NCBI GenBank assembly: GCA_964503455.1
Contig: CAZCZR010000047.1
Coordinates: forward strand, 1-13,632
Length of the DNA: 13,632 nucleotides
Source: CAZCZR01 sp964503455
GTDB taxonomy: Bacteria > Bacillota > Clostridia > UBA1381
Direction: 5' to 3'
In this document: piece after piece, positions 1-7,436 of the stretch
Layout of the letters: every line of letters starts with the position of its first letter
How positions within the stretch are numbered: the stretch's first letter is position 1
Notes under the pieces: generated by a model
Database searches by the model: none
The model's input: only the letters and a program-made list of their open reading frames with translations
Told to the model about the DNA's origin: nothing
Translations under genes and position numbers: made by a program

Positions 1-62
1 GACCTCAAAATTTGAGATCCGTTCCGCATTTGGGGACTTTTTTACAGCTCCTTTTTTCATGC

Positions 63-1157
63 CTACAGTTGCGCAAATTCGGCAAGCTTTTTATAAAACG
101 CGTCATCATCGGCGTTTACGCGGCGCTGAAATTCGGAGAAGCGCTTTTCAATAAGCGCGGTGTCGCGGTTTATGTACCGGTCATACAGCTTGTCGCAGGC
201 GTCCGGCTCGGAAAGATCGAGAGGGAACGCGAACTCGGCGTTGTTTATGTAGTCGAGGATATAAAACCCCTTGTTAAGAGCTATCGGCAGCCTGAAACGC
301 ACGGCGTCGTACAGCTTCACCGCGAGGGCGAGGTCCTGCCCGTGGCGAGGACTGTTCTTGCATTTAAGGTCATCGTAAGCGCAGTTGATAATGTCGGTAT
401 TTTCCGCGAAAGAGGGTATCTTGTCAAGATAATATCCGCCGGTAAAGGTAACCGTGTCATAGCCCTTTTCGGCGCAGTATTGCTGCAGCTCCTTGTATTT
501 GCCCGAGCCGTGGAAGGTTAGCTCAAAGCGCGGATCCTTGCCGAAGGCGTCGCATATGCGGCGGATGTAGTCCGTGTGGCGGATCGATCCCCAATATACA
601 AGACGCACCGGTGTATGACAGCCGGTTTTTACGGGCATTTCCGCTTCAAGGCGGGTACGCGTGTTATGCGACATACAGAGCTTGCTTTTGTCAAAGCCGA
701 AGCGCTCGGCATATCCGGGCGAGGAGATCATGGTTATCCATGACGCGTCTATAAGCTTGTTTACAAGGCGCAGATACGCGCCGGATTCCGCCTCCTTGCC
801 GGAGTCGCGGTAGTCGTAGATAAATCTGCCGCGGTATCTGCCCAGAAGCATATCCGCCGTAATAATCGCGGGCTGCGTCAGAAGCACTATCAGCTTATCA
901 TATTTACGCTTTTTTATCATGCGGCGCAAAAAACGGGAATAACCCAAAAACGCGCCGATCTTTTTATAAAAGGGAATATGCGAATCTATTTTCCTGCGGT
1001 AGGCTGTACGCCCGCCCTTAAAGTCCGCCGGCTCATCTATGCCCAGACGGTCCCAGTATATCACCTCGTACTCCGCGCCAAGCTCATCGAGGATATTTGT
1101 GTATTTGAACAGGTATTGTATAATGTTTAAATTTGCAAAGCCTATTATGCCGATCAA
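63..1157 (-). CDS. GT-B (GT4-like) glycosyltransferase
   Basis: Probably a cytoplasmic glycosyltransferase that moves a sugar from a nucleotide-sugar donor during cell-surface polysaccharide or capsule synthesis; donor and acceptor cannot be told. The protein of about 364 residues has the two-lobed GT-B look. The N-terminal lobe starts with a hydrophobic strand (MIGIIGFAN) and contains a RFIYDYRD strand/loop, a pattern I associate with capsular GT4-like enzymes. The C-terminal lobe starts near LVYWGSIRHTDYI and includes a TFTGGYY segment and a KLYDAVRFRLPIA segment where GT4 enzymes usually have the donor-binding K-x-x-E-A motif; the usual Glu is not obvious. There is no signal peptide or membrane segment. 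The frame can extend to a GTG at 1166, but that GTG lies inside the Shine-Dalgarno AAGAGGTG (1171-1164), which is 6 nt from a TTG at 1157-1155. I therefore chose TTG. Fold class fairly sure, substrate unknown. Confidence 0.8.
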   Translation of the reverse strand: MIGIIGFANLNIIQYLFKYTNILDELGAEYEVIYWDRLGIDEPADFKGGRTAYRRKIDSHIPFYKKIGAFLGYSRFLRRMIKKRKYDKLIVLLTQPAIITADMLLGRYRGRFIYDYRDSGKEAESGAYLRLVNKLIDASWITMISSPGYAERFGFDKSKLCMSHNTRTRLEAEMPVKTGCHTPVRLVYWGSIRHTDYIRRICDAFGKDPRFELTFHGSGKYKELQQYCAEKGYDTVTFTGGYYLDKIPSFAENTDIINCAYDDLKCKNSPRHGQDLALAVKLYDAVRFRLPIALNKGFYILDYINNAEFAFPLDLSEPDACDKLYDRYINRDTALIEKRFSEFQRRVNADDDAFYKKLAEFAQL

Positions 1158-1177
1158 GTTTATCACCTCTTATTCTT

Positions 1178-1206
1178 ATTATACCATAAAAAACAACGCT
1201 TGTAAA
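1178..1206 (-). promoter_or_regulatory. Sigma-A promoter of the glycosyltransferase gene
   Basis: On the minus strand, -35 TTTACA (1206-1201) is followed by 17 bp and a perfect -10 TATAAT (1183-1178). TGG just before the -10 gives an extended -10 element. The expected transcript start is near 1171, exactly at the Shine-Dalgarno AAGAGGTG, leaving a leader of only about 14 nt before the TTG start. The promoter lies in the 40-nt gap downstream of the YdcZ-type gene, so the glycosyltransferase is probably transcribed on its own as well as by any read-through. Confidence 0.75.
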
Positions 1207-1209
1207 CTG

Positions 1210-1647
1210 TTATTTTACGGGGAAAGCCTTAAATAATATCACGCCGCCTATCATAAGGGCGGCTCCCGCGTATTTGTTCCAGCCGAACGCCGCCCTTTCC
1301 GCGCCCATCAAGCCGAACGCGTCTATTACCGCGGCGGTGAGAAGCTGCGATATAAGTATCACTGACACCGCGGCTGTCGGGGAAAGCCTTTGCATGGAAA
1401 GCATCACGGTAAGCGTGATAAGCAGTCCGAGCGCTCCTCCGAAAAGATACGCCTTGTTTACGCCGCCTATCGCCGCGAAGCTCCCTTTCCCAAGAAAAAG
1501 CACAGCCGCCGCCGACAGCAAAAACGCCGTCCCCTGCACGAACGCGTTCGACTCATAAAGACCTATCCCCTCCGACAGCCGCGTGTTCATCACGCCCTGA
1601 ACGCTCATCGCCGCCCCTGCCGCTATAGCCGTAAGTATTCCGAACAT
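1210..1647 (-). CDS. DMT-superfamily membrane protein, YdcZ (DUF606) type
   Basis: A small integral membrane protein of 145 residues, probably a half-size member of the drug/metabolite transporter superfamily. Such proteins carry about five helices and are thought to work as dimers or with a paralogue; the substrate cannot be inferred. Hydrophobic segments lie at roughly residues 3-20, 36-53, 66-84, 92-112 and 125-142. The start GILTAIAAGAAMSVQGVMN followed by TRLSEGIG matches the usual YdcZ opening, in which a small-residue-rich first helix ends in an N-x-x-L motif. Length fits the family. The ATG at 1647-1645 has a Shine-Dalgarno GAGGTGAT 5 nt upstream. It precedes the glycosyltransferase on the same strand by 43-52 nt, but that gene has its own promoter. 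Confidence 0.85.
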   Translation of the reverse strand: MFGILTAIAAGAAMSVQGVMNTRLSEGIGLYESNAFVQGTAFLLSAAAVLFLGKGSFAAIGGVNKAYLFGGALGLLITLTVMLSMQRLSPTAAVSVILISQLLTAAVIDAFGLMGAERAAFGWNKYAGAALMIGGVILFKAFPVK

Positions 1648-1724
1648 AAAAGATCACCTCGTGCGGAGTATGCCCGAAAAAAAGAGGGATTATGCTTTTA
1701 TGATAAAAAAATTGCATTTGCCTA

Positions 1725-1753
1725 TTGAAAAAGTCATAAAAATATTATATAAT
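1725..1753 (+). promoter_or_regulatory. Sigma-A promoter of the threonine ammonia-lyase gene
   Basis: TTGAAA (1725-1730), a 17-bp spacer and TATAAT (1748-1753) form a near-consensus promoter. The expected start is near 1760, giving a leader of about 49 nt. The -10 box sits in a 14-bp perfect palindrome (ATATTATATAATAT, 1742-1755), so a TATAAT also reads on the minus strand (1749-1744) towards the YdcZ-type gene, with a poor -35 (TGTGAT at 17 bp). The leader holds only a weak 4-bp hairpin (CAGC/GCTG, 1771-1784) and the ribosome site AGGAGTG (1794-1800). No leader peptide or T-box-like structure was evident. Confidence 0.8.
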
Positions 1754-1808
1754 ATATTGTAATACTATCACAGCGGAAAAGCTGCTTATATTTAGGAGTG
1801 AAAATACA

Positions 1809-3014
1809 ATGAATCTTGATTTGAAAGAAATAGAGCTTGCCTCTAAGCGTCTGGAGGGTACCATTCACAAGATACCCGTCGAGCGTTCGACCACGTTTTC
1901 CGCCATGACGGGCGGCGAGATCTATCTAAAGTACGAGAACCAGCAGAAAACAGGCTCTTTTAAGATACGCGGCGCGTCAAACAAGATAGCCGCAATGGCG
2001 GAGCGCGGCGAAATAAAGGCGGCGGTGGCTTCATCGGCGGGCAATCACGCTCAAGGCGTGGCGTATGCTTCTCACGTTTACGGCATACCTGCTACAATTG
2101 TAATGCCCAAGGCGGCTCCCATTGCCAAGGTGCAGGCGACGGAAGGCTACGGCGCGAAGGTTGTTTTGCACGGCGACTGCTACGACGAAGCGTACAACAA
2201 GGCGATCGAAATCTGCGAAAAAGAGGGCGCGACTTTCCTGCACCCCTTCGACGATGCGGAGGTAATAGCCGGACAGGGTACTATCGGGCTTGAGATTTTG
2301 CAGGATCTGCCCACGGTGGATATTGTTATAGTTCCCGCCGGCGGCGGCGGACTGCTCGCGGGAGTTGCCGCGTGCATAAAGCAGGTAAATCCCAGAGTGC
2401 AGATAATAGGCGTTCAGGCCGAAGGCGCTCCGGCTATATGCAGATCATTTCATGAAAAGAAGCTTATAAGCTCCGACAGTGTTTCCACAATAGCCGACGG
2501 TATCGCCGTAAAGACGCCGGGCAACATAACCATGGAGCTTATCGACAGGTACGCCGACGATGTAGTTACCGTGACAGATGATGAAATATCCGCGGCAATA
2601 CTTTTGCTTTTGGAGCGTACCAAGCAGGTTGTGGAGCCGGCGGGAGCCACGCCCTTAGCGGCTGTTTTAAACGGCAAGGTGGACGTTGCGGGCAAGAGAG
2701 TCGTATGCGTTATGTCCGGCGGAAATATAGACGTAAGCTTTATGAACAGGATCATAGAGCTGGGTCTTATGTCAAGAGAAAGAAAGATCAAGTTCTCCGC
2801 CACTCTTATGGATGTTCCGGGAAGTCTTGAAAATCTTTCGAGAGTGCTTTCGCAGGCGGGAGCGAATATAGTCATGGTTCAGTACGACCGTATGGATCCG
2901 GAGCTGAAACCGAACGAGACCATTATACACATGGCGTGCGAGGTCGGCGGTCACGAGCATGGAAGAAGAGTTATAAAAAAGCTGCATGAAAGCGGATATA
3001 CCATAACCGAATAA
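1809..3014 (+). CDS. ilvA: Threonine ammonia-lyase (PLP) with C-terminal ACT domain
   Basis: Deaminates L-threonine to 2-oxobutanoate and ammonia, the first step towards isoleucine or a route of threonine catabolism. It is a cytoplasmic fold-type II PLP enzyme. The 401-residue protein has the PLP Schiff-base lysine in GSFKIRGA (Lys52), the SSAGNHAQG loop (75-83) and the GGGGL phosphate-cup loop (178-182), followed by EPAGATPLAA. Residues from about 328 to the end form one ACT-type regulatory domain (SATLMDVPGSLENLSRVLS). That layout and length match the roughly 400-residue single-ACT form of threonine dehydratase, not the longer E. coli-type biosynthetic enzyme with two ACT-like units. Allosteric control is therefore likely, but the ligand is unclear. 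The ATG follows AGGAGTG by 8 nt. It stands alone upstream of the HD gene (52-nt gap) with its own promoter. Whether the cell uses it anabolically (ilvA) or catabolically (tdcB-like) cannot be decided here. Confidence 0.96.
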   Translation: MNLDLKEIELASKRLEGTIHKIPVERSTTFSAMTGGEIYLKYENQQKTGSFKIRGASNKIAAMAERGEIKAAVASSAGNHAQGVAYASHVYGIPATIVMPKAAPIAKVQATEGYGAKVVLHGDCYDEAYNKAIEICEKEGATFLHPFDDAEVIAGQGTIGLEILQDLPTVDIVIVPAGGGGLLAGVAACIKQVNPRVQIIGVQAEGAPAICRSFHEKKLISSDSVSTIADGIAVKTPGNITMELIDRYADDVVTVTDDEISAAILLLLERTKQVVEPAGATPLAAVLNGKVDVAGKRVVCVMSGGNIDVSFMNRIIELGLMSRERKIKFSATLMDVPGSLENLSRVLSQAGANIVMVQYDRMDPELKPNETIIHMACEVGGHEHGRRVIKKLHESGYTITE

Positions 3015-3066
3015 GGCTCGCGACATAGGCTGAATAAAAGACCGTGTGTTTTCGGAGGGTGAGATC

Positions 3067-4263
3067 ATGATCTCAAAAAATCTTATAGCACTTATATACG
3101 ACGCCGCGTCGATACAGCGGTGGAACGACCATATCCGTCCGCAGACGGGATTTACCGAGCTTGACAAGCAGGCGCATAAGATGTTCTACGCCTATGTGCT
3201 GGCAAAATGCGAGGGCGAGGGAAATTATTCGCCCGCGCGGCTTGTGGAGGGCGGGATATTTGAGTTCTTGCACAGGATCATCCTAACCGACATAAAGCCG
3301 CCGATATATCATAAGCTTATGGCTGAAAAGGGCGAACAGCTTGACTGCTGGGTGCTTGCTCAGCTGTATGACATGACAAAGGATTTAAGCGGCGGTTTCT
3401 ATGACAGCATGGAGAGATATTTTACCGACGACGCTTACAGCGAAAAGGAAAAGCGTATTCTCAAGGCGGCGCACTTCCTTGCGACAAATTGGGAGTTTGA
3501 GATCATCTACTCAATGAACAAGGTTACCTACGGCATCGAGCAGGTGAGAGAGGAAACCGTGGCGGGACTTGCCGCCTGCGATACCTTCGCGGGCTTTCGG
3601 TATTTCATGGGGGCGCAGTATCTGAGGGATTTTCTCTCGCTTATAGGCAAGCTGCGCTATCAGCAGCGCTGGTCAAAAGCCGCGCGCATACCCAAGACCT
3701 TTGTTATGGGGCATATGCTTGTCGTTGCGATACTGTCATATCTGTGTACGCAGGAAATAGAAGGCTCGCCGAAAAGGGCGGTGAACAATTTCTTCGGCGG
3801 TCTGTTTCACGATCTGCCGGAGGTGCTTACCCGCGATATAGTATCGCCGGTGAAAGCATCGGTGGAGGGACTTGACGAGATAATTCGCGAGATTGAACGC
3901 GAGCAGATGGAAAGCGTTATATATCCGCTGCTGCCGCCGGAGTGGCATGACGAGATAGATTACTTTACAAAAGACGAGTTCGCCTCCAAAATACGCCGCG
4001 AAGGAAAAACCGTTATCACGACCTCCGACGAGATAAACAGCCGTTTCAACGATGACGCCTTCGATCCCATAGACGGCGAGATAATACGCGGCTGCGATCA
4101 TCTGTCGGCATATCTTGAGGCGTTTATGTCGTTAAAATTCGGCGTGAGGTCCGAGCAGATGGAAAACGGCTACGCGCAGCTCAGAGAAAAATATGACGGC
4201 AAAGTCATAGGCGGAGTGGACTTCGGAAAGCTGTTTGCGTATTTTGAACTTGATGAGCATTGA
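3067..4263 (+). CDS. HD-domain phosphohydrolase, apparent tandem YfbR-type protein
   Basis: A probable cytoplasmic metal-dependent phosphohydrolase of 398 residues. The C-terminal half carries a full YfbR-like (HD_3) motif set: RW at 201-202, His216, the His248-Asp249 pair in LFHDLPEVLTRDIVSPVK, Glu252, and Asp344 in CDHLSAYLEA. In E. coli YfbR, a 5'-deoxynucleotidase, the matching residues bind metal and act in catalysis, so nucleotide monophosphates are candidate substrates (inference). The N-terminal half repeats the same order in decayed form: QRW (17-19), His37, LHRIILTDIKPPI (68-80) with His69-Arg70 where His-Asp is expected, and YSEKEKRILKAAHFLA (124-139) with His136 instead of Asp. 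The frame extends to a GTG at 3046, but GGAGG (3054-3058) sits 8 nt before the ATG at 3067, which I chose. It lies between the threonine ammonia-lyase gene and recX; no separate promoter is evident. Confidence 0.88.
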   Translation: MISKNLIALIYDAASIQRWNDHIRPQTGFTELDKQAHKMFYAYVLAKCEGEGNYSPARLVEGGIFEFLHRIILTDIKPPIYHKLMAEKGEQLDCWVLAQLYDMTKDLSGGFYDSMERYFTDDAYSEKEKRILKAAHFLATNWEFEIIYSMNKVTYGIEQVREETVAGLAACDTFAGFRYFMGAQYLRDFLSLIGKLRYQQRWSKAARIPKTFVMGHMLVVAILSYLCTQEIEGSPKRAVNNFFGGLFHDLPEVLTRDIVSPVKASVEGLDEIIREIEREQMESVIYPLLPPEWHDEIDYFTKDEFASKIRREGKTVITTSDEINSRFNDDAFDPIDGEIIRGCDHLSAYLEAFMSLKFGVRSEQMENGYAQLREKYDGKVIGGVDFGKLFAYFELDEH

Positions 4264-4288
4264 GGCTTGCCTGAAAGGTTTTGTAATA

Positions 4289-4771
4289 ATGAGAAATAAA
4301 ACGCTCACAAAGGAGCAGGTAAAGGAAAAGGGGTTTGTGTATCTTTCCCACCGCGACCACAGCGAAAAGGAGCTTGCCGAAAAGCTTGCGCGCGCGGGAG
4401 CGAAGGAAGAGGATATAGCGGAGGCTATGGCGTTTTTTACGGAGCATGGCTTTGTAAGCGACGCCGACTATGCCGCTATGCGGGCAAGGCAGCTTTTCGC
4501 GCGCGGCACGGGCAGACGCGGAGTCGAGGCGGAGCTGAGAATGAAGGGCGTTGACCGCGACATTGCCGAGGAGGCTATCGAGAAGGTCATGCCGGAGTTT
4601 TGCGATACGCTCGGGCAGCTTATGAAAAAGCGTCTTGGCGGCGACTTTTCGCGGGAGAACGTCAGGCGCGCAAGCGCGTACTTTGCGCGCAAGGGCTTTT
4701 CCTACGGCGAGATAAAGCAGGCTGCGGAAAACGCGCAAAACGAATACGAAGAAGAATATGAGGACGAGTAA
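4289..4771 (+). CDS. recX: Regulatory protein RecX
   Basis: RecX binds RecA filaments and limits RecA activity in recombination and the SOS response. The 160-residue protein shows the typical three-helix repeats: VYLSHRDHSEKELAEKL (17-33), the central GFVSDADYAAMRARQL (54-69) with GTGRRGVEAELRMKGV (73-88), and a C-terminal repeat ending in FARKGFSYGEIKQA (132-145). The tail is acidic (NEYEEEYEDE). Length matches the family. The frame opens further upstream (a TTG at 4235, an ATG at 4253), but those starts lie inside the HD gene and lack a ribosome site. The ATG at 4289 has AAAGG 10 nt upstream and gives the usual N-terminus. Its stop overlaps the rimO start by one base (TAATG). recA is not adjacent, although recX often follows it. 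Confidence 0.94.
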   Translation: MRNKTLTKEQVKEKGFVYLSHRDHSEKELAEKLARAGAKEEDIAEAMAFFTEHGFVSDADYAAMRARQLFARGTGRRGVEAELRMKGVDRDIAEEAIEKVMPEFCDTLGQLMKKRLGGDFSRENVRRASAYFARKGFSYGEIKQAAENAQNEYEEEYEDE

Positions 4772-6102
4772 TGGGATATAAAATCGGAATGGTTTCGCTC
4801 GGCTGCGCGAAAAATCAGACGGATGCCGAGATAATGATGGGGATCCTTGCGGATAAGGGACACAGCCTTACAAACGATCCCGCGGAAGCGGAGGTCATTA
4901 TAGTGAACACCTGCGGCTTTATCGAAGCCGCCAAGCGGGAGTCTATCGATGCGGTGCTTGAAATGGCGGAATACAAGAAAGAAGGACGCTGCCGCCTGCT
5001 TATAATGACAGGCTGCCTTGCCGAGCGCTACAGCGGCGAGATAATGACGGAGCTTCCGGAGGTTGACGCGGTAGTCGGGACAGGGGACTATGACAAGATC
5101 GCGGAAGTGATAACCCGCGCGGCGGAATTCGGGAACATAATAGAATGTACCGACAAAAACCGCGACCCCAAGGAGGGACTGCCCAGAATACTGTCCACGC
5201 CGTCATACACGGCATACTTAAAAATCGCCGAGGGCTGCGACAACAACTGCACATACTGCGCCATACCCATGATACGCGGCCATTACAGAAGCCGCCGTAT
5301 CGAGGATATTGTGTCGGAGGCAAGGGAGCTTGCCGCCGCCGGAGTTAAGGAGCTTATAGTCATAGCGCAGGACACCACGCGCTACGGCATTGACCTGTAC
5401 GGCGAATACGCGCTTGCGAAGCTTTTGAGAGAGCTTGAAGCGGTAGAGGGTATCGAATGGATCAGGGTGCATTATTACTACACCGAAGCCGTGACGGAGG
5501 AGCTTATCGACACCATGGCGGCATCGGAGAAGATATGTCATTATATAGATATGCCCATTCAGCATTGCTGCGACGCTGTCCTAAAGCGAATGGCAAGGCG
5601 CACAAGCAAGGCGGAGATACTTGAAAAGATACGTCTTATCCGCGAAAAAATGCCCGACGCCGTGATACGCACCTCTATAATAGCGGGTTTCCCCGGCGAA
5701 ACAGAGGAGCAGTTTGAGGAGCTTTGCGATTTTGTGCGCGAGGTGCGGTTTGACCGCATGGGCGTGTTCGTGTATTCCGAGGAGGAAGGCACTCCGGCGG
5801 TAAGGCTTGACGGCAGACTTGACGAGGAAACAAAGGCCCGCAGAGCCGATATACTTATGGATATACAGCGCGAAATATCGCTTGAAAACAACAAAAAGCG
5901 CCTCGGAACGGTTATGAAGGTACTCACCGAGGGCTATGACGAGGAAAGCTTTTTATATGTCGGAAGAAGCCGAGGCGACAGTATAGACGTTGACGGAAAG
6001 GTGTATTTTGCCTATGACGACGAGCTTTCGGCGGGGGATTTTGCGGATGTGATGATACTCGACTGCGATGAATACGATCTTACGGGGGAGGTAATCAAAT
6101 GA
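4771..6102 (+). CDS. rimO: Ribosomal protein S12 methylthiotransferase RimO
   Basis: A radical-SAM enzyme that adds a methylthio group to a conserved aspartate of ribosomal protein S12. The 443-residue protein has the three domains of the methylthiotransferase family. The N-terminal UPF0004 domain has [4Fe-4S] cysteines Cys12 (SLGCAKNQTDAE), Cys48 (NTCGF) and Cys82 (TGCLAERY). The radical-SAM domain has the C-x3-C-x2-C cluster in EGCDNNCTYCAIP (Cys156, Cys160, Cys163), then PIQHCCDAVLKRM and IAGFPGET. The C-terminal TRAM domain begins near residue 375. GVFVYSEEEGTPA and RVHYYY favour RimO over MiaB. The stretch after RVHYYY has Thr where many RimO proteins have Pro, a small deviation. GAGGA (4760-4764) lies 6 nt before the ATG, which overlaps the recX stop. 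The gene ends in an ATGA overlap with pgsA, so translational coupling is likely. Confidence 0.96.
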   Translation: MGYKIGMVSLGCAKNQTDAEIMMGILADKGHSLTNDPAEAEVIIVNTCGFIEAAKRESIDAVLEMAEYKKEGRCRLLIMTGCLAERYSGEIMTELPEVDAVVGTGDYDKIAEVITRAAEFGNIIECTDKNRDPKEGLPRILSTPSYTAYLKIAEGCDNNCTYCAIPMIRGHYRSRRIEDIVSEARELAAAGVKELIVIAQDTTRYGIDLYGEYALAKLLRELEAVEGIEWIRVHYYYTEAVTEELIDTMAASEKICHYIDMPIQHCCDAVLKRMARRTSKAEILEKIRLIREKMPDAVIRTSIIAGFPGETEEQFEELCDFVREVRFDRMGVFVYSEEEGTPAVRLDGRLDEETKARRADILMDIQREISLENNKKRLGTVMKVLTEGYDEESFLYVGRSRGDSIDVDGKVYFAYDDELSAGDFADVMILDCDEYDLTGEVIK

Positions 6103-6656
6103 ATACGGCAAACAAAGTGACAATGCTCAGAATATTGCTGGTGCCGATATATATGGCGCTGTTTATGATAGACAGCTTCGGATGTCAGACAGCGGCGCTT
6201 GCGGTCTTTGTGATCGCCGCGGCGACAGACGGCGTGGACGGGCATATAGCAAGGAAATACAATCAGATAACCACCTTCGGCAAGTTCGTGGATCCTCTTG
6301 CGGATAAGATGCTGATAACGGCGGCGTTTCTGGTGATGATGCACTACGGCATGATAACCGTGTGGCCGGTGATGATAATGCTGGCGCGCGAGTTTGTGGT
6401 AGCGGGCATACGTTTGTCGGCGGTATCGGGCGGAAAGGTTATCGCGGCGAGCTGGTGGGGAAAGGTGAAAACCGTGACCCAGATAGCGGCGGTAATCATA
6501 TCCATGCTGCTGTTTATACTCTCGTACAAGAGCGTGGTTCCCATGAGAGCCGTTGTGCTTGTATCGGAGATAACCGTATGGATTTCAACGGTATTTACCA
6601 TAGCGTCGGGATGGGATTATGTGGCAAAGAACATCGGTTTGCTGCAGATGAAGTAA
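6099..6656 (+). CDS. pgsA: CDP-diacylglycerol--glycerol-3-phosphate 3-phosphatidyltransferase
   Basis: Joins glycerol-3-phosphate to CDP-diacylglycerol to make phosphatidylglycerol phosphate, the committed step to phosphatidylglycerol and cardiolipin. It acts in the cytoplasmic membrane. The 185-residue protein contains the complete CDP-alcohol phosphatidyltransferase signature: Asp44, Asp47-Gly48, Ala51-Arg52, Gly61, Asp65 and Asp69 (TDGVDGHIAR, then FGKFVDPLADK). Hydrophobic segments flank it at roughly 8-25, 31-43, 72-100 and 124-142, with another near the C-terminus. Length fits PgsA; related phosphatidyltransferases such as PssA are possible but the NKVTMLRILLVP opening and the rimO neighbour favour PgsA. 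GGAGG (6087-6091) lies 7 nt before the ATG, which overlaps the rimO stop by 4 nt. rimO-pgsA is a familiar pair in Clostridia and Bacilli. Confidence 0.96.
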   Translation: MNTANKVTMLRILLVPIYMALFMIDSFGCQTAALAVFVIAAATDGVDGHIARKYNQITTFGKFVDPLADKMLITAAFLVMMHYGMITVWPVMIMLAREFVVAGIRLSAVSGGKVIAASWWGKVKTVTQIAAVIISMLLFILSYKSVVPMRAVVLVSEITVWISTVFTIASGWDYVAKNIGLLQMK

Positions 6657-6663
6657 GAAAATT

Positions 6664-7401
6664 ATGGGTACGACAATAAATAAGATAACAAGCCTTATCC
6701 GCCGCGCGGTCGAGGATTACGACATGATAGCCGACGGAGATAATGTGGCTGTGGGTGTATCGGGAGGAAAGGACAGCATTGTGCTTTTGTGTGCGCTTGC
6801 GTCTTTGGCGGGATATTACCCTAAAAAATTTACGGTAAAGGCGATAACTCTCGACATGGGCAATGACGCGGACTATTCGCCTGTGCAGCGCCTTTGCGAC
6901 AGTCTGGGCGTTGAGTATATCGTGAAGCGGACGAACATAAAAGAGGTCGTGTTTGATATACGGCACGAGAAAAATCCGTGTTCCCTGTGCGCGAAGCTGC
7001 GCCGAGGGGCGCTTAATAATGCCGCGCTGGAAAACGGCTGCCGAAAGGTGGCTTTGGGACACCATAATGACGATGTGCTGGAAACGTTTTTGCTAAGCCT
7101 TCTTTACGAGGGCAGAGTCCATTGCTTTTCGCCGGTGACGCATCTGGACAGAACGGGCATATATCAGATACGTCCTATGATATATGTGCGCGAGCGCGAT
7201 ATACGCGCTGCTGTCAGGAACCACGGCCTTCAGGTGGTGAAAAGCGGCTGCCCCGCCGACGGGACCACCAAGCGCGCCGATATGAAGCAGCTCATCCGCT
7301 ATCTTGAAGCCGCAACCTGCCCCGGAATACACGCCCGTCTGTTCACCGCCATAAGCGACAGCGGCATAGACGGCTGGAAAAAAACCGGCGGGGCGCAATG
7401 A
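6664..7401 (+). CDS. TtcA-like ATP-pyrophosphatase, probable tRNA thiolase
   Basis: A member of the TtcA/TilS ATP-pyrophosphatase superfamily, probably a tRNA sulfur-transfer enzyme such as the 2-thiocytidine synthase for position 32. The 245-residue protein has the P-loop-like SGGKDS motif (33-38), which activates the base by adenylation. Cys106 and Cys109 (NPCSLCAKLRRG) and Cys196 (KSGCPADG) correspond to the CxxC plus distant Cys that hold a [4Fe-4S] cluster in TtcA. GHHNDDVLETFLLSLLYEG (132-150) is the typical second nucleotide-binding stretch. The family contains paralogues of unknown target in Firmicutes, so the exact tRNA base is not assured. The ATG is 7 nt after the pgsA stop, and the ribosome site is poor, which suggests coupling to pgsA translation. 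Its stop overlaps a further ATG (ATGA, 7398-7401). Confidence 0.85.
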   Translation: MGTTINKITSLIRRAVEDYDMIADGDNVAVGVSGGKDSIVLLCALASLAGYYPKKFTVKAITLDMGNDADYSPVQRLCDSLGVEYIVKRTNIKEVVFDIRHEKNPCSLCAKLRRGALNNAALENGCRKVALGHHNDDVLETFLLSLLYEGRVHCFSPVTHLDRTGIYQIRPMIYVRERDIRAAVRNHGLQVVKSGCPADGTTKRADMKQLIRYLEAATCPGIHARLFTAISDSGIDGWKKTGGAQ

Positions 7402-7436
7402 TTAAGGAAATGCTATCGGCTGTAAGGAGCAAATGA
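7398..7436 (+). pseudogene. 12-codon ORF coupled to the ttcA-like stop; possible gene stub
   Basis: An ATG overlaps the ttcA-like stop codon (ATGA), the same junction used between rimO and pgsA, and opens a reading frame of only 12 codons (MIKEMLSAVRSK). Its TGA overlaps another ATG (ATGA again, 7433), and AAGGAG (7424-7429) precedes an ATG at 7440 that opens a 17-codon frame running into the opposite gene. The helical, basic start resembles the N-terminus of a normal operon gene, so this may be the stub of a lost downstream gene. It may equally be chance or a tiny peptide; support is weak. Confidence 0.2.

Noticed and set aside
1..19. Imperfect palindrome (9-bp arms, one mismatch, 1-bp centre) at the left edge
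   Set aside because: Too short, cut by the window edge, and with no U-tract or gene to link it to; could be an operator or chance. The remaining bases up to 62 showed nothing else.
1760..1808. Leader attenuator or T-box for the threonine ammonia-lyase gene
   Set aside because: The leader is only about 49 nt with a 4-bp stem, far too small for a T-box, and has no leader peptide rich in Ile or Thr codons.
4205..4738. 177-codon open frame opposite recX
   Set aside because: recX is clearly conserved on the other strand; the frame is a by-product of its codon use.
5000..5323. Open frames of 60-115 codons on the minus strand inside rimO
   Set aside because: They lie opposite a well-supported rimO, have Arg/Ser/Pro-rich low-information products and no ribosome sites.
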